DNA of 64,000 nucleotides from Bin22 sp965207275 (GCA_965207275.1 CBDBMH010000002.1:62001-126000), one strand, 5' to 3'. Shown: positions 1 through 7,715, counted from the stretch's first letter. The notes: a model not told the origin generated them from the letters alone. A program made the numbers and translations.

Positions 1-198
1 TTCCAGCGGCTCGAAATGCTGGGCCGCTCCCAGAACTGGCTGGCCGGACAGGCCGGGGTCAGCCCGGCCTACGTGTCGATGCTGGTCAACGGCGGGCGCT
101 CGCCCTCCGGGCGCATCCGCCGCCGGATGCTCAGAGCCCTGGGAGTGTCCCACTCCCGCCAGCTTTTCAAGACGGAGGTCAAACATGAACCACAATAG
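1..198 (+). CDS. XRE-type helix-turn-helix regulator, 5' partial
   Basis: The reading frame is already open at base 1, so the N-terminus lies outside the window; an internal ATG at 16 is unlikely to be the start. The visible 65 residues hold a Cro/C1-type helix-turn-helix (SQNWLAGQAGVSPAYVSMLVNG) followed by an arginine-rich helix RIRRRMLRALGV. The same architecture and several identical residues occur in the genes at 7419-7664 and 52704-53015 (both minus strand). Its end overlaps the next gene by 14 bases, which implies translational coupling. It is probably a DNA-binding regulator of the mobile element; the target is unknown. Confidence 0.75.
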   Translation, partial: FQRLEMLGRSQNWLAGQAGVSPAYVSMLVNGGRSPSGRIRRRMLRALGVSHSRQLFKTEVKHEPQ

Positions 199-619
199 CG
201 ACCCCAACCCCGGCGACAACAACGGGAAGAAGCCCAACCGGTCCCAGGGGCGGCACCGCCAGCCGGAGGGCTACCAGCCCATGGAGGACGGCGTGCTGCC
301 CGAGGACTTCGGGCGGCGCCTGGAGCGCCTCAAGGAGGCCAGCGGCCTCTCCTGGCGCGGCCTGGCCCGGGCCCTGGGCGTGGACCCCAAGCGCCTGGGC
401 CCCTGGCGCAAGGGCGTCGAGCCCTGCGGCGGGGCCATGCACTCCATCCACCGCTTCGGGTACCGGATGCCCGGCGGCCAGGAGATCCTCATGGGCGAGG
501 ACTGCCAGCCGACCTTCTTCGACGAGGAGGAGGACGTGGAGGACGATCACGCGGATGTGAACGTGGGGGAGGAACAGGAGGTGAACGAGGAAGACGGGCA
601 GGGAGCCCCGGATTGCTAA
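185..619 (+). CDS. Helix-turn-helix regulator with acidic tail
   Basis: 144 residues. The central part (about 35-100) contains LPEDFGRRLERLKEASGLSW, then ALGVDPKRLGPWRKG and EPCGGAMHSI, a helix-turn-helix layout shared almost motif for motif with the protein at 7112-7459. Residues after about 105 are very rich in Glu and Asp. It follows the partial XRE gene with a 14-base overlap, and the same two-gene order recurs on the minus strand at 7664-7112, so the pair behaves as a duplicated module. A DNA-binding role is inferred from the fold pattern; partner and operator are unknown. Confidence 0.7.
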   Translation: MNHNSDPNPGDNNGKKPNRSQGRHRQPEGYQPMEDGVLPEDFGRRLERLKEASGLSWRGLARALGVDPKRLGPWRKGVEPCGGAMHSIHRFGYRMPGGQEILMGEDCQPTFFDEEEDVEDDHADVNVGEEQEVNEEDGQGAPDC

Positions 620-781
620 ACCCAGGGCCCCGCCGGGCGCAGGCGCGACGGCGGTACGGCGGGGTCTGAAACGGCTTTGGGGTCGCCGGTGTTCGCCCTT
701 TCCATCGGCGCCGGCGGCCCCGGGCCGCACACCACATAAGAGAGGCCAGCGGCCCGCCAAGCGCCGCTGCGACTGCGCAAC

Positions 782-985
782 ATGAAAGATACCACGAAAC
801 CGAACATAACGAACAATTCCGGCGACAAACCGGACGACCCCCTGGCGGCCTACACCCCCCAGCAGCGCCGGGCCATCATCAAGGGCCTGCGCATCCTGGC
901 CCGGGTCGCCATCCGCTCCTATATGCGGCAGCAGGGGGAACAAGCCCAGGCCGGCCCCGAACCGACAAAGGAGGACGAGGACTGA
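782..985 (+). CDS. Small hypothetical protein
   Basis: 67 residues, mostly hydrophilic, with a basic helical centre (PQQRRAIIKGLRILARVAIRS) and an acidic C-terminus (KEDED). No family recognised. It lies between the HTH pair and a hairpin at 1035-1058, in the same direction as both neighbours, and could be an accessory factor for the adjacent recombinase. There is no strong ribosome binding site, so coding status is moderate. Confidence 0.45.
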   Translation: MKDTTKPNITNNSGDKPDDPLAAYTPQQRRAIIKGLRILARVAIRSYMRQQGEQAQAGPEPTKEDED

Positions 986-1034
986 TGCCCTGGCATTGCC
1001 CGTCAACGGGCAAGAGGAGCGGCATGAAGGGAAA

Positions 1035-1058
1035 GCGGCCCAGCCATCGCTGGGCCGC
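1035..1058 (+). terminator. GC-rich stem-loop after the small ORF
   Basis: A 10-bp perfect stem (GCGGCCCAGC) closes a CATC loop. It sits 50 bases after the stop at 985 and before a promoter-like sequence at 1090. There is no T-run, so it is a plausible terminator or RNA-end structure rather than a canonical intrinsic terminator. Confidence 0.45.
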
Positions 1059-1089
1059 CGCTCCTCGCCCCACGGAGCCGCGCCGCGTC

Positions 1090-1119
1090 TTGACAGGAAC
1101 AGGCCGGATGCCCGATGAT
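1090..1119 (+). promoter_or_regulatory. Sigma-70-like promoter for the RHH-recombinase pair
   Basis: TTGACA at 1090-1095 is a consensus -35. GATGAT at 1114-1119 is a weak -10 at 18-bp spacing. An AT-rich stretch continues to a purine-rich leader (AGAGAGAGGCC) just before the ATG at 1168. Confidence 0.45.
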
Positions 1120-1167
1120 AGATAGTAAGACAATAGCATACATAGAGAGACAAAAAAGAGAGAGGCC

Positions 1168-1398
1168 ATGACCCCACGCCGCATTTCCAGGACCATCACC
1201 TTTTCCCTGCCCCCGGAGATGTACCAGCAGGTGCAGCGGGTGAGGGAAGAGGAGGGCCGCGACATGAGCGAACTGGTGCGCGAGGCCCTCCGGTTGTACA
1301 TGGAAGATAGGGATCTTCGCCGCCAGCAACGGCGGGAACGCCTGCGCGCCCGCCAGGACGGATACCAACAAGCAGAAGGAGATGAGATAGATGAATGA
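1168..1398 (+). CDS. Ribbon-helix-helix (CopG/Arc-type) DNA-binding protein
   Basis: 76 residues. The N-terminal RTITFSLPPEMYQQVQRV is the beta-strand and first helix of an RHH domain, followed by EEEGRDMSELVREALRLYM, the second helix; the C-terminus is very rich in Arg and Gln. Such proteins act as dimers and often autoregulate. The start at 1168 is preceded by AGAGAGAGGCC. The stop overlaps the start of the serine recombinase at 1391 by 8 bases, so the two are almost certainly co-translated and this protein may control recombinase dose or serve as a directionality factor (inference). Confidence 0.75.
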   Translation: MTPRRISRTITFSLPPEMYQQVQRVREEEGRDMSELVREALRLYMEDRDLRRQQRRERLRARQDGYQQAEGDEIDE

Positions 1399-3196
1399 AT
1401 TGCACGACCACACCCCCGTGGCCCTCTACGCCCGGGTCTCCAGCGACCGCCAGGACGTGGACCTCTCCGTCGCCGCCCAACTCAGGGCGCTCCGGGACCA
1501 CGCCGCCAAGAACGGCTACGCGGTGGTCCGCGAGTACGTGGACGAGGCCGAGAGCGGCCGTGTCGCCGACCGCCCCCAGTTCCGCCGGATGATCGACGAG
1601 GCCAGCAAGTCCGACTCTCCCTTTCAGGAAATCCTTGTCTGGAAGTTTTCGAGATTCACCCGCAAGCGGGAGCACGCGGTCGCCTTCAAGTCCATGCTTC
1701 GCAGGAAGGGCGTCCGCGTGGTCTCCATCACCGAGCACGCCGACGATTCCCCCACCGGCAAGCTGATGGAGGCCATCATCGAGTCCGTGGACGAGTTCTA
1801 CTCGGAAAATCTTGCCACGGAAGTTTTGCGGGGAATGCGGGAGGCCGCCTCCCGGGGCTTCTGGGTCGCCAGCCGCGCCCCCTTCGGCTACAACCGGGTC
1901 ATGGTCCCCGACGGTCCCAAGAAGCGCCCCACCCTGGAGATCAACCCCGAGACCTCCCGTGTCGTCCGGCGCATCTTCACCATGGCCGAGGCCGGCAAGG
2001 GCACCCAGGAAATCACCCGCATCCTGAACCAGGAGGGCGTCGCCAGCCCCAGGGGCAAGCTCTGGGGCAAGACCAGCGTCCACGGCGTCCTCACCAACGA
2101 GGCTTATACCGGCACTCTGGTGTGGGGCGAAGGCGCCAAGGACCAGGGGGAGCCGGTAAGGGTCGAGAAGGCGTTCCCCGCCATCATCTCCCAGGCCCAG
2201 TTCCAGCGGGTCAACCGGTTCATGCGCTCCCGCGCGCCCAGGCTCAGCCATCCCCGCCGGGTGGGTAGCTCCTACCTACTCAGCGGACTGGCCAGGTGCC
2301 ACGCCTGCAACTCCCCCCTCACCGGACGGTTCGCCAAGAGCGGCCAGTACGCCTACTACGTCTGCCCCACCAACATCAAGGTCGGCCGAGACGCCTGCCC
2401 GACTCCCACCCTCAACGCCCGCCGCTTCGAGGAACTGGTGGTCAACAGGATTCGCTCCAACATCCTCACTGAGGACAGCATCCGCGCCCTGGTCAAGGTG
2501 GTGGAGTCGGAGTTGGGCGGGGTGACCCGGGAGCAGCGCCAGCGGCTGGAGACGGTGGAGGCGGAACTGGCCGACGTGCGCCAGCGGCTGGGCCGGCTCT
2601 ACAACCTGGTGGAGACCACCGACATGGACATCGAGGACTTCAGGCCCCGCATCCGGGAGCTGCGGGCGCGTCAGGAACTTCTGGAAGGCGCGGCAGAGGA
2701 GGCCAGGGCCGCCCTGGCCCAGCGCCGCAAGGTTCTCGACGACGTGGAGACCATCGCGGCCTACGCCGGGGAGATGAAGGATTTCCTGGAGAAGAGCGAA
2801 CTGACCGAGCGGCGGGCCTTCATCGAGACCTTCGTCAAGGAGATTCTCGTGGTGCCCGGCGACGCCCTGATGCGCTACAGCGTTCCCATGCCCGACGATT
2901 CCCTGATACCGGGAAAGGCCACCGAGACGGTGGCCCTTCCCGATTCCGTTCTATCTACCGTGCAGGTTGGTGGGCCTGAATGGACTCGCACTGTGTCTGT
3001 ATTTGGCCCTACGACCAGGGCGCTGCCACTGCCCTTGTATCCACGGATGAGGCGCGTTGGTGTACCAGCGTGGCCGGTCCCCTGGGCGTACTACTACCGG
3101 GCGGGGAGCGTGGCAGTCGTGGCTGGACCCTACAGGAGGACTTCCTCGGAGTCCTCTCCGGGCAAATGGCTGTCGCTGGGCATGGGGACGTTGTAG
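1391..3196 (+). CDS. Large serine recombinase / integrase
   Basis: 601 residues. The resolvase domain begins ALYARVSSDRQ, with Ser17 as the predicted nucleophile. The recombinase domain (about 160-290) includes GFWVASRAPFGYNRV and NEAYTGTLVWG. A zinc beta-ribbon (about 300-340) shows CHAC and later single cysteines, and a coiled-coil-like segment follows (about 360-470). It would cut and rejoin DNA at attachment sites to integrate or excise the element. The native protein probably ends near residue 510-520 (VALPDSVLSTVQ). The remaining tail reads through a tRNA-3'-end-like sequence and 67 bases of the convergent recombinase relic, so it is probably not part of the original family. Close paralogue of the relic at 3130-4440. 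Confidence 0.88.
   Translation: MNELHDHTPVALYARVSSDRQDVDLSVAAQLRALRDHAAKNGYAVVREYVDEAESGRVADRPQFRRMIDEASKSDSPFQEILVWKFSRFTRKREHAVAFKSMLRRKGVRVVSITEHADDSPTGKLMEAIIESVDEFYSENLATEVLRGMREAASRGFWVASRAPFGYNRVMVPDGPKKRPTLEINPETSRVVRRIFTMAEAGKGTQEITRILNQEGVASPRGKLWGKTSVHGVLTNEAYTGTLVWGEGAKDQGEPVRVEKAFPAIISQAQFQRVNRFMRSRAPRLSHPRRVGSSYLLSGLARCHACNSPLTGRFAKSGQYAYYVCPTNIKVGRDACPTPTLNARRFEELVVNRIRSNILTEDSIRALVKVVESELGGVTREQRQRLETVEAELADVRQRLGRLYNLVETTDMDIEDFRPRIRELRARQELLEGAAEEARAALAQRRKVLDDVETIAAYAGEMKDFLEKSELTERRAFIETFVKEILVVPGDALMRYSVPMPDDSLIPGKATETVALPDSVLSTVQVGGPEWTRTVSVFGPTTRALPLPLYPRMRRVGVPAWPVPWAYYYRAGSVAVVAGPYRRTSSESSPGKWLSLGMGTL
2968..2994 (-). other. tRNA-3'-end-like remnant, possible attachment-site trace
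   Basis: Read on the minus strand, this stretch gives CGAGTCC then GGCCCACCA, resembling the T-arm and acceptor end of a tRNA-Ile/Ala-type gene. The T-stem does not pair well, and no anticodon arm is visible in the next 50 bases. In the recombinase frame it encodes VGGPEWTRT, a peptide I associate with read-through of antisense tRNA sequence. Low-confidence degraded attachment trace. Confidence 0.25.
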
Positions 3197-4440
3197 TGGA
3201 CGATGGCCCGGCCCGGCATGACCACGATCTCCTTCACGAAGGTGGCGACGAAGCTCCTGCGGTCGGGCAACTCGCTCTCCTTCAGCAGCCCACCGATATC
3301 CTGCACCCGAGCCATGATGGCCTCCACTTCCTCCCTGGCCGCGCTGCGCCGGGACAGGACCACTCTGGCCTCCTCCGCAGCCTCCTCAAGGCGCAGCTTC
3401 CGGTCATTGTTGTCCTTGATCCGACGGTTAGTACCGGGCGGTATGTCGTCGGTGGTCTCCACTATGCGCCAGAGGCGGTCCAGGCTGCGGCCTACGTCCT
3501 TCAGTTCCGACTCTATGGTCTCCAGCTTCTTGCGTTCCTCCCGGGCCAGGCCGCTCAGCTCCTGGCGCACAACTTTGGTCAGATCGGCCATGTTGCCTTC
3601 GGTGAGGATGCTCGACCGGATCCGGTCGACGATCAACCCCTCGAAACGGCGGGCGTTGAGCCTGGGCGTCTCGCAGCTCCCCTTGCCCCTCCTTACCAGG
3701 GACTGGCATACGTAGTATTGGAACCTGCCGCCCTTGGCTTCCTGGGAAGAAAATGCCGTCTTGCATCTATTGCATCTGACCAGCCCGCTGAGCAGGTAGG
3801 GGCTGGCCACCCTGCGAGGGTGGGCGACGGCGGGAGCACGCGAGCGCATCACATCTCCCACCCGACGGAACTGGGCCCTGGTGATGATGGCGGGAAACGC
3901 CCTCTCCACGCGAACGGGGTCGGCCTGGTCCCCGGCGGCGGCGCCCCACACGAGAGTCCCAGTGTAGACCTCGTTCCTGAGGATGGCGCTGATGCTGGTC
4001 TTGGCCCAGAGCTTCCCGGTGGCACTGGCGATGCCCTCTTCGTTGAGGGTACGCGCAATATCCAGCGTCCCTCTTCCGGTCTCGGCCAGCTCGAAGATGC
4101 GCTGGACGACGCGGGACGTCTCCTCATCGGGTTCCAGCTTGGGGCGCTTCCTGGCCCCATCCTGCACCATGACTCTGTTGTAACCGTAAGGGGTCCTGCT
4201 GCCAACCCAGAAGCCGCGGGAGGCGGCCTCCCGCATTCCCCGCCGGACCTCCTGGGCCAGATTCTCGCTGTAATATTCGTCCACCGACTCGATGATGCCC
4301 TCCAGCAGCCTGCCGGTGGCGTTGTCCTCGGCCTGCTCGGTGATGGACACCACGCGGATGCCCTTGCGCCGCAACTGGGCCTTGAAGACCACGGCGTGCT
4401 CCCTTTTGCGGGTGAAGCGGCTGAATTTCCAGACCAGGAT
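3130..4440 (-). pseudogene. N-terminally truncated serine recombinase
   Basis: The open frame from 4392 to 3130 encodes 420 residues closely matching the plus-strand recombinase at 1391 (for example EYYSENLAQEVRRGMREAASRGFWV, NEVYTGTLVWG and a CNRC zinc ribbon). Homology extends in frame to 4440 (ILVWKFSRFTRKREH) and then stops abruptly. The first roughly 80 residues, including the catalytic serine region, are missing. Upstream of 4440 the frame soon meets a stop, and the DNA belongs to a different recombinase. I read this as the remains of a gene truncated by a deletion or recombination at about 4441. Without the catalytic serine it cannot recombine DNA, though an internal ATG at 4392 could still yield a DNA-binding fragment. 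Confidence 0.8.
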
Positions 4441-6071
4441 ATGGCAGATGCAACCGCAACGGAATCAGGTGTAGGGGAATCGGGTGAGTAGAGACCATCC
4501 CCTAACGGGTCATCGTCGATGGGTATAGCCAGCGTGATGTCCACGTTGTTATCCTGGTCGATGACCACCTGCTCCACTACCATCTGAAGAATCTCCCTGC
4601 GCTGCTCATCGGTCAGGTCGTCAAGGCCCTTGCCGACTTCCCTGGCCCAGGCAAGGACCGCGTCCATCAAGAGCCGCTTCTCGGCTCCGCTCGCCTCCTG
4701 AGCACGGTAGTAGTCCAGCTTCGCCCTGGCGCTCTCCAGCCGCTCGGTGATGTACCTGCGCTGGTGGTCCAGTTGTGCTTCTGTGATCTTGCCCGACACG
4801 AACAGCCTGATGGCCCGGTCCTCCTCCGTCTGGATGCTCCGCACATCCCGCTCGGCCTGGGCCATTTCCTCCTCAAACCCGCCGTTCTCCTGGGTATCGA
4901 GGGTGTCGATACCCGCTACGATGAGGCCGGGATTCTGGAGTACCCGACTCACCTCGCTCCATACCGGCTCCTCCAGTCGCTCCGCGCGAATGTAGTGACG
5001 CGCCCGGCATTTCAGGCGGAGACTGTGCATTCCGTTGCACCGGTAGTACCTGCGGGGGGTGGGCAGGTCGTAGCGGTACTTCTTGCCGCCCCGAACGTTG
5101 GTGGTGCTCCACGTGGACTTGGCGTGGAAGCTGTGACCGCACTCGCCGCACCTGAGCAGGTGCTGCAACAGGTAAGTCTCCTTCGTGTTCCTCCTGGCCT
5201 TTCTGCTCCGCTGCTTCTTCAAGGTCTGCGCCCGCTCCCAGGTCTCGTCGTCGATGATCTGGGGGACCGGCACCTCAATCCAGGTGTCCTCCGGCTGTTG
5301 GTAGACCTTGACGCCCTCTTCGGTGGAGATGACGCGTTCCTTGCCGTAAATCCACGTTCCCGTGTAGGTCTCGTTCCTCAGAACGTAGTGGATGTAGGAC
5401 TGACGCCAGAGCATCTTCCCGGTCTGGGTGGGAATTCCATCGTCGGTCAGCCTCACGGCGATGGAGGGGGAGCCCATCCCCTCGTGAACGTACATGTTGA
5501 AAATGCGCCGCACCACCTCGGCCTGCTCTTCGACCACCACCGGCCTGCCGTCGTCTCCGATGCGATAGCCGTAGGGGAGCTTGCCGGTGGGCACCCGTCC
5601 CTGCTTGGCCGTGCCGCGCTTGCCCAGGGTGGCGCGCTCCCGGAAGTTGTCCAGCTCGATCTTGCCGATGGCGGCCATGAGTCCGAAGGTCTTCATGTCG
5701 ATGGCGTCCATGACGGACTCCAGCCGGACCTGGTGGGCCTCGACCACCTCCATGAGGGCGGCAGCGGTGTACATTCCCCGGCTGAGGCGGTCCGACTTCC
5801 AGCAGACGATGACGTCGAAGCGTCCCTGCTTGGCGTCGGCCAGGATTCGCTGGAACTCGGGACGCTTCTTGGACCAGCCCCGGCCTACCTCTTGGTAGCG
5901 GGCAGTGATGGTGAGACCCTTTTCCTCGCAGTAGGCTTCCATCTCGCTGATCTGCTCGGAGATGGAGGTCTTGTCCTCCCCGTCCTGGCTCTTGTCGGAC
6001 ACGCGGGCGTAGATGGCCGCCCGGTTGCCGTATTGCTGTCCCTGTGGTTGCTTTGCTGCCTCTCTTGCCAT
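3849..6071 (-). CDS. Serine recombinase with out-of-frame C-terminal extension
   Basis: The chosen start at 6071 has a strong AAGGAGG seven bases upstream; the frame stays open to 6161 but lacks a comparable signal. The product is 740 residues. The resolvase domain has AAIYARVSDKS, Ser25 being the likely nucleophile. The recombinase domain follows (GTAKQGRVPTGKLPYGYRIG, NETYTGTWIYG), then a zinc ribbon (CGECGHSF ... CNGMH ... CRARHY) and helical segments ending DITLAIPIDDDPL. The first about 544 residues form a complete-looking enzyme. After about 4441 the frame enters the truncated recombinase in a different frame, adding about 197 low-complexity residues rich in Ser, Pro and Arg. The catalytic part looks intact; whether the fusion is active is unknown. 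Confidence 0.8.
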   Translation of the reverse strand: MAREAAKQPQGQQYGNRAAIYARVSDKSQDGEDKTSISEQISEMEAYCEEKGLTITARYQEVGRGWSKKRPEFQRILADAKQGRFDVIVCWKSDRLSRGMYTAAALMEVVEAHQVRLESVMDAIDMKTFGLMAAIGKIELDNFRERATLGKRGTAKQGRVPTGKLPYGYRIGDDGRPVVVEEQAEVVRRIFNMYVHEGMGSPSIAVRLTDDGIPTQTGKMLWRQSYIHYVLRNETYTGTWIYGKERVISTEEGVKVYQQPEDTWIEVPVPQIIDDETWERAQTLKKQRSRKARRNTKETYLLQHLLRCGECGHSFHAKSTWSTTNVRGGKKYRYDLPTPRRYYRCNGMHSLRLKCRARHYIRAERLEEPVWSEVSRVLQNPGLIVAGIDTLDTQENGGFEEEMAQAERDVRSIQTEEDRAIRLFVSGKITEAQLDHQRRYITERLESARAKLDYYRAQEASGAEKRLLMDAVLAWAREVGKGLDDLTDEQRREILQMVVEQVVIDQDNNVDITLAIPIDDDPLGDGLYSPDSPTPDSVAVASAISWSGNSAASPAKGSTPWSSRPSCGARASAWCPSPSRPRTTPPAGCWRASSSRWTNITARIWPRRSGGECGRPPPAASGLAAGPLTVTTESWCRMGPGSAPSWNPMRRRPASSSASSSWPRPEEGRWILRVPSTKRASPVPPGSSGPRPASAPSSGTRSTLGLSCGAPPPGTRPTPFAWRGRFPPSSPGPSSVGWEM

Positions 6072-6103
6072 AACTGCCTCCTTAAGTTTACGCCGCATAA
6101 ACC

Positions 6104-6133
6104 AAAAAGACCCGCCCCTGCCGGGAACGGGTC
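6104..6133 (-). terminator. Intrinsic terminator upstream of the recombinase
   Basis: On the minus strand a GACCCG/CGGGTC stem encloses a GC-rich loop and is followed directly by TTTTT (6108-6104). It lies between the small gene ending at 6310 and the recombinase start at 6071, so it could end the upstream transcript or act as an attenuator in the recombinase leader. Confidence 0.6.
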
Positions 6134-6158
6134 TGCAAGTAGTACAATACCACCGCAT

Positions 6159-6214
6159 CACCTGTCGTCAGCAGGTGGCGCCACGGCCCGGGGTGTTGTC
6201 AGCACCGCCGGGCC
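6159..6214. repeat. Two adjacent inverted repeats before the recombinase
   Basis: CACCTG at 6159-6164 pairs with CAGGTG at 6172-6177. GGCCCGG at 6185-6191 pairs with CCGGGCC at 6208-6214 around a nested GGTG...CACC. Both lie between the small gene at 6310 and the recombinase, where serine integrases commonly have their attachment site. The role could be recombinase binding or leader RNA structure. Confidence 0.45.
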
Positions 6215-6309
6215 AACCTGTAGGGCTGATGATACCCGAAGAGCGGGGCGGCGTCAAAAGGGCTGTTGGTCGCCGTTGTGCCTCCTGCCTTTCTCGCTGT
6301 TGTCCTGTC

Positions 6310-6525
6310 TCACTGTTCATTCGCTTCCTCGTATTCATTCCTGGGGGAGTGGATTTCCGCCGGTTTGGCCCCGTCGGCGGTGGCGTACCTGACCAGCACG
6401 GTGAAGAGGGCTCGGAGCCGGTCCTGGGCGTCGGGGTTGGGCTTGGACCGAATCCGCACGTTGCCCAGGACCATCACGTCCCGGCTGGAGTGGTTGGGTC
6501 TGTTCGGGTTCCTGGTGTTTGGCAA
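6310..6525 (-). CDS. Small hypothetical protein upstream of the recombinase
   Basis: 71 residues, beginning from a TTG with GGAGG six bases upstream, which decides the start. The sequence is polar and basic in the first half (SSRDVMVLGNVRIRSKPNPD) with a helix QDRLRALFTVLVRYA. No family recognised. Same direction as the recombinase at 3849-6071 and separated from it by a terminator and hairpins, so it may be an accessory of the integration module or transcribed separately. Confidence 0.5.
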   Translation of the reverse strand: MPNTRNPNRPNHSSRDVMVLGNVRIRSKPNPDAQDRLRALFTVLVRYATADGAKPAEIHSPRNEYEEANEQ

Positions 6526-6596
6526 AGCGTCCTCCGGCGGTCCCGGCAGGCCGGTTGCAATCCTTCTGAAAGGTCAGCCCTGCCGTTGGGTTTCGG

Positions 6597-6718
6597 GGGC
6601 GTTCTACGGGAGAAGGCAACGCGGAAACACCAGCCATAGAACGCCCGTTCAAAGACCAGTGTGAACGCTCGTAGCCTCTGCGGGAACCGCCTATAGGGTG
6701 GTTCATCCGTGAACCACT
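6597..6718. repeat. Inverted-repeat cluster in an intergenic gap
   Basis: GGGCGTTCTA at 6597-6606 is perfectly complementary to TAGAACGCCC at 6637-6646. A second hairpin with an 8-bp stem GTGGTTCA and loop TCCG lies at 6699-6718. The gap 6526-6843 between two minus-strand genes has no convincing ORF. Dense inverted repeats suggest regulator or recombinase binding. Confidence 0.45.
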
Positions 6719-6843
6719 CGACGCGGCTCAGAGGAGATACGAGGGTGAAAGGAAAAGGAGCGGGCCGGAGCGAACCCCCCATGATTAACGACATTAGGGA
6801 ATGCGAAATGGCAAGAGTAGTTGACGCAGAACACCCCGAAGGG

Positions 6844-7107
6844 CTAATCGCGGTGCAGGGCCCGGGCCCTGGGCAGCAGGTGAGCCAGACCCAATTCCTC
6901 GGCCAGGTCCTGGAGGGCCAGCAGGTAGCGGGCGCTGGGCTGGACGCCGTTCAGCCACCGCCGGATGGTGAGGGGGCTGGTGCCCAGGCGGCGGGCCAGC
7001 TCGCTCCAGGACAGTCCGCTGGCCTCCTTGAACCGCTCCAGGCACTGGGGGAAATCGTCGGGGAACTCGTAGAGTCCGCGCTCGTGGGGCAGCTTCTGGC
7101 GGGACAT
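6844..7107 (-). CDS. Helix-turn-helix regulator
   Basis: 87 residues with a clear helix-turn-helix: LERFKEASGLSWSELARRLG, TSPLTIRRWLNG, then a hydrophobic helix ALQDLAEELGLAHLL. It is third in a minus-strand run of three small regulators (7664 to 6844) separated by only 4 bases or overlapping, so they form one operon. It resembles its neighbour at 7112-7459 and the protein at 185-619, suggesting descent by duplication. Target unknown. Confidence 0.75.
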   Translation of the reverse strand: MSRQKLPHERGLYEFPDDFPQCLERFKEASGLSWSELARRLGTSPLTIRRWLNGVQPSARYLLALQDLAEELGLAHLLPRARALHRD

Positions 7108-7111
7108 GGCG

Positions 7112-7459
7112 CTACGGCCTCCCCAGGGACGCCAGGAAGCCGTCGCCCATGATCAGGTCCAGGCCGCCGGGCACTGCCCCGGCCAGGCGGACGATGGAGA
7201 GCATGGCCCCGCCGCAGGGTTCGGTGCCGTCGTTCCAGCGTTGGGCCTGCTTGCGGTCCACCCCCAGGGCGTCGGCGAAGCCGTTGCGGGTGAGGCCGGT
7301 GGCCCGCCTCAGGCGTTCCAGGCGCTGCACGAAGTCCTCGGGCAGCACGCCGGAACCGTAGAGGAAGGGGCGGCCGACGACGACGGCTTTCGGATGCCGG
7401 AATATATCCGGGCTGGCGCTACTCTTGTTCTGCGGGACGCTCGATGACGAACAACTCAT
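7112..7459 (-). CDS. Helix-turn-helix regulator, paralogue of the 185-619 product
   Basis: 115 residues. Residues about 38-100 carry LPEDFVQRLERLRRATGLT, ALGVDRKQAQRWNDG and EPCGGAMLSI, the same framework as the gene at 185-619 but without its acidic tail. The start overlaps the upstream XRE gene by 41 bases. Together they repeat the XRE-then-HTH order seen at the left edge of the window. Likely a transcription regulator of the element. Confidence 0.72.
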   Translation of the reverse strand: MSCSSSSVPQNKSSASPDIFRHPKAVVVGRPFLYGSGVLPEDFVQRLERLRRATGLTRNGFADALGVDRKQAQRWNDGTEPCGGAMLSIVRLAGAVPGGLDLIMGDGFLASLGRP

Positions 7460-7664
7460 AAAAATCCTCCACTTCCAGGACCCGCTGCATCCGGCGGCGA
7501 AGGCTGCCTGACGTGGCGCGTTCCCCGTTGACCAGCCGGGACAGGTGGCTGCGGCTGATGCCCAACTCGTCGGCCAGCCAGTTCTGGGAACGGTGCAGCA
7601 GGGCTAGGCGGTCCCAGAGAGCCTGGGGCCTGAGCCTCACCACGGTGCGCTGTCGGCGTGTCAT
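7419..7664 (-). CDS. XRE-type helix-turn-helix regulator
   Basis: 81 residues with LHRSQNWLADELGISRSHLS and LVNGERATSGSLRRRMQRVL, a Cro/C1-type DNA-binding domain. It is a paralogue of the partial gene at 1-198 and of 52704-53015, all sharing the SQNxLA, NG-R and RRRMxxxL pattern and a short C-terminal strand (FYELFVIERP here). First gene of the minus-strand regulator operon, divergent from the XRE/ImmA-like pair at 7826. An operator-like palindrome lies 27 bases upstream of its start. Confidence 0.78.
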   Translation of the reverse strand: MTRRQRTVVRLRPQALWDRLALLHRSQNWLADELGISRSHLSRLVNGERATSGSLRRRMQRVLEVEDFYELFVIERPAEQE

Positions 7665-7690
7665 TGCGGAATTGCCGGCCCTGGTGTAAT

Positions 7691-7715
7691 CTAAGCACGG
7701 TTAGACCGTGTTTAG
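7691..7715. promoter_or_regulatory. Operator-like imperfect palindrome in the divergent promoter region
   Basis: CTAAGCACGGT (7691-7701) and ACCGTGTTTAG (7705-7715) form an 11-bp dyad with one mismatch around a TAG centre. It lies between divergent regulator operons, a typical position for a repressor operator controlling both directions. Confidence 0.55.

Noticed and set aside
2980..4491. Long plus-strand ORF of 503 residues opposite the truncated recombinase
   Set aside because: It is the antisense of a recombinase gene, with repetitive Gly/Pro/His/Leu composition and no domain; a shadow caused by high GC content.
4764..6392. 542-residue plus-strand ORF opposite the hybrid recombinase
   Set aside because: Antisense shadow; composition is typical of reverse-frame GC-rich DNA and there is no ribosome binding site.
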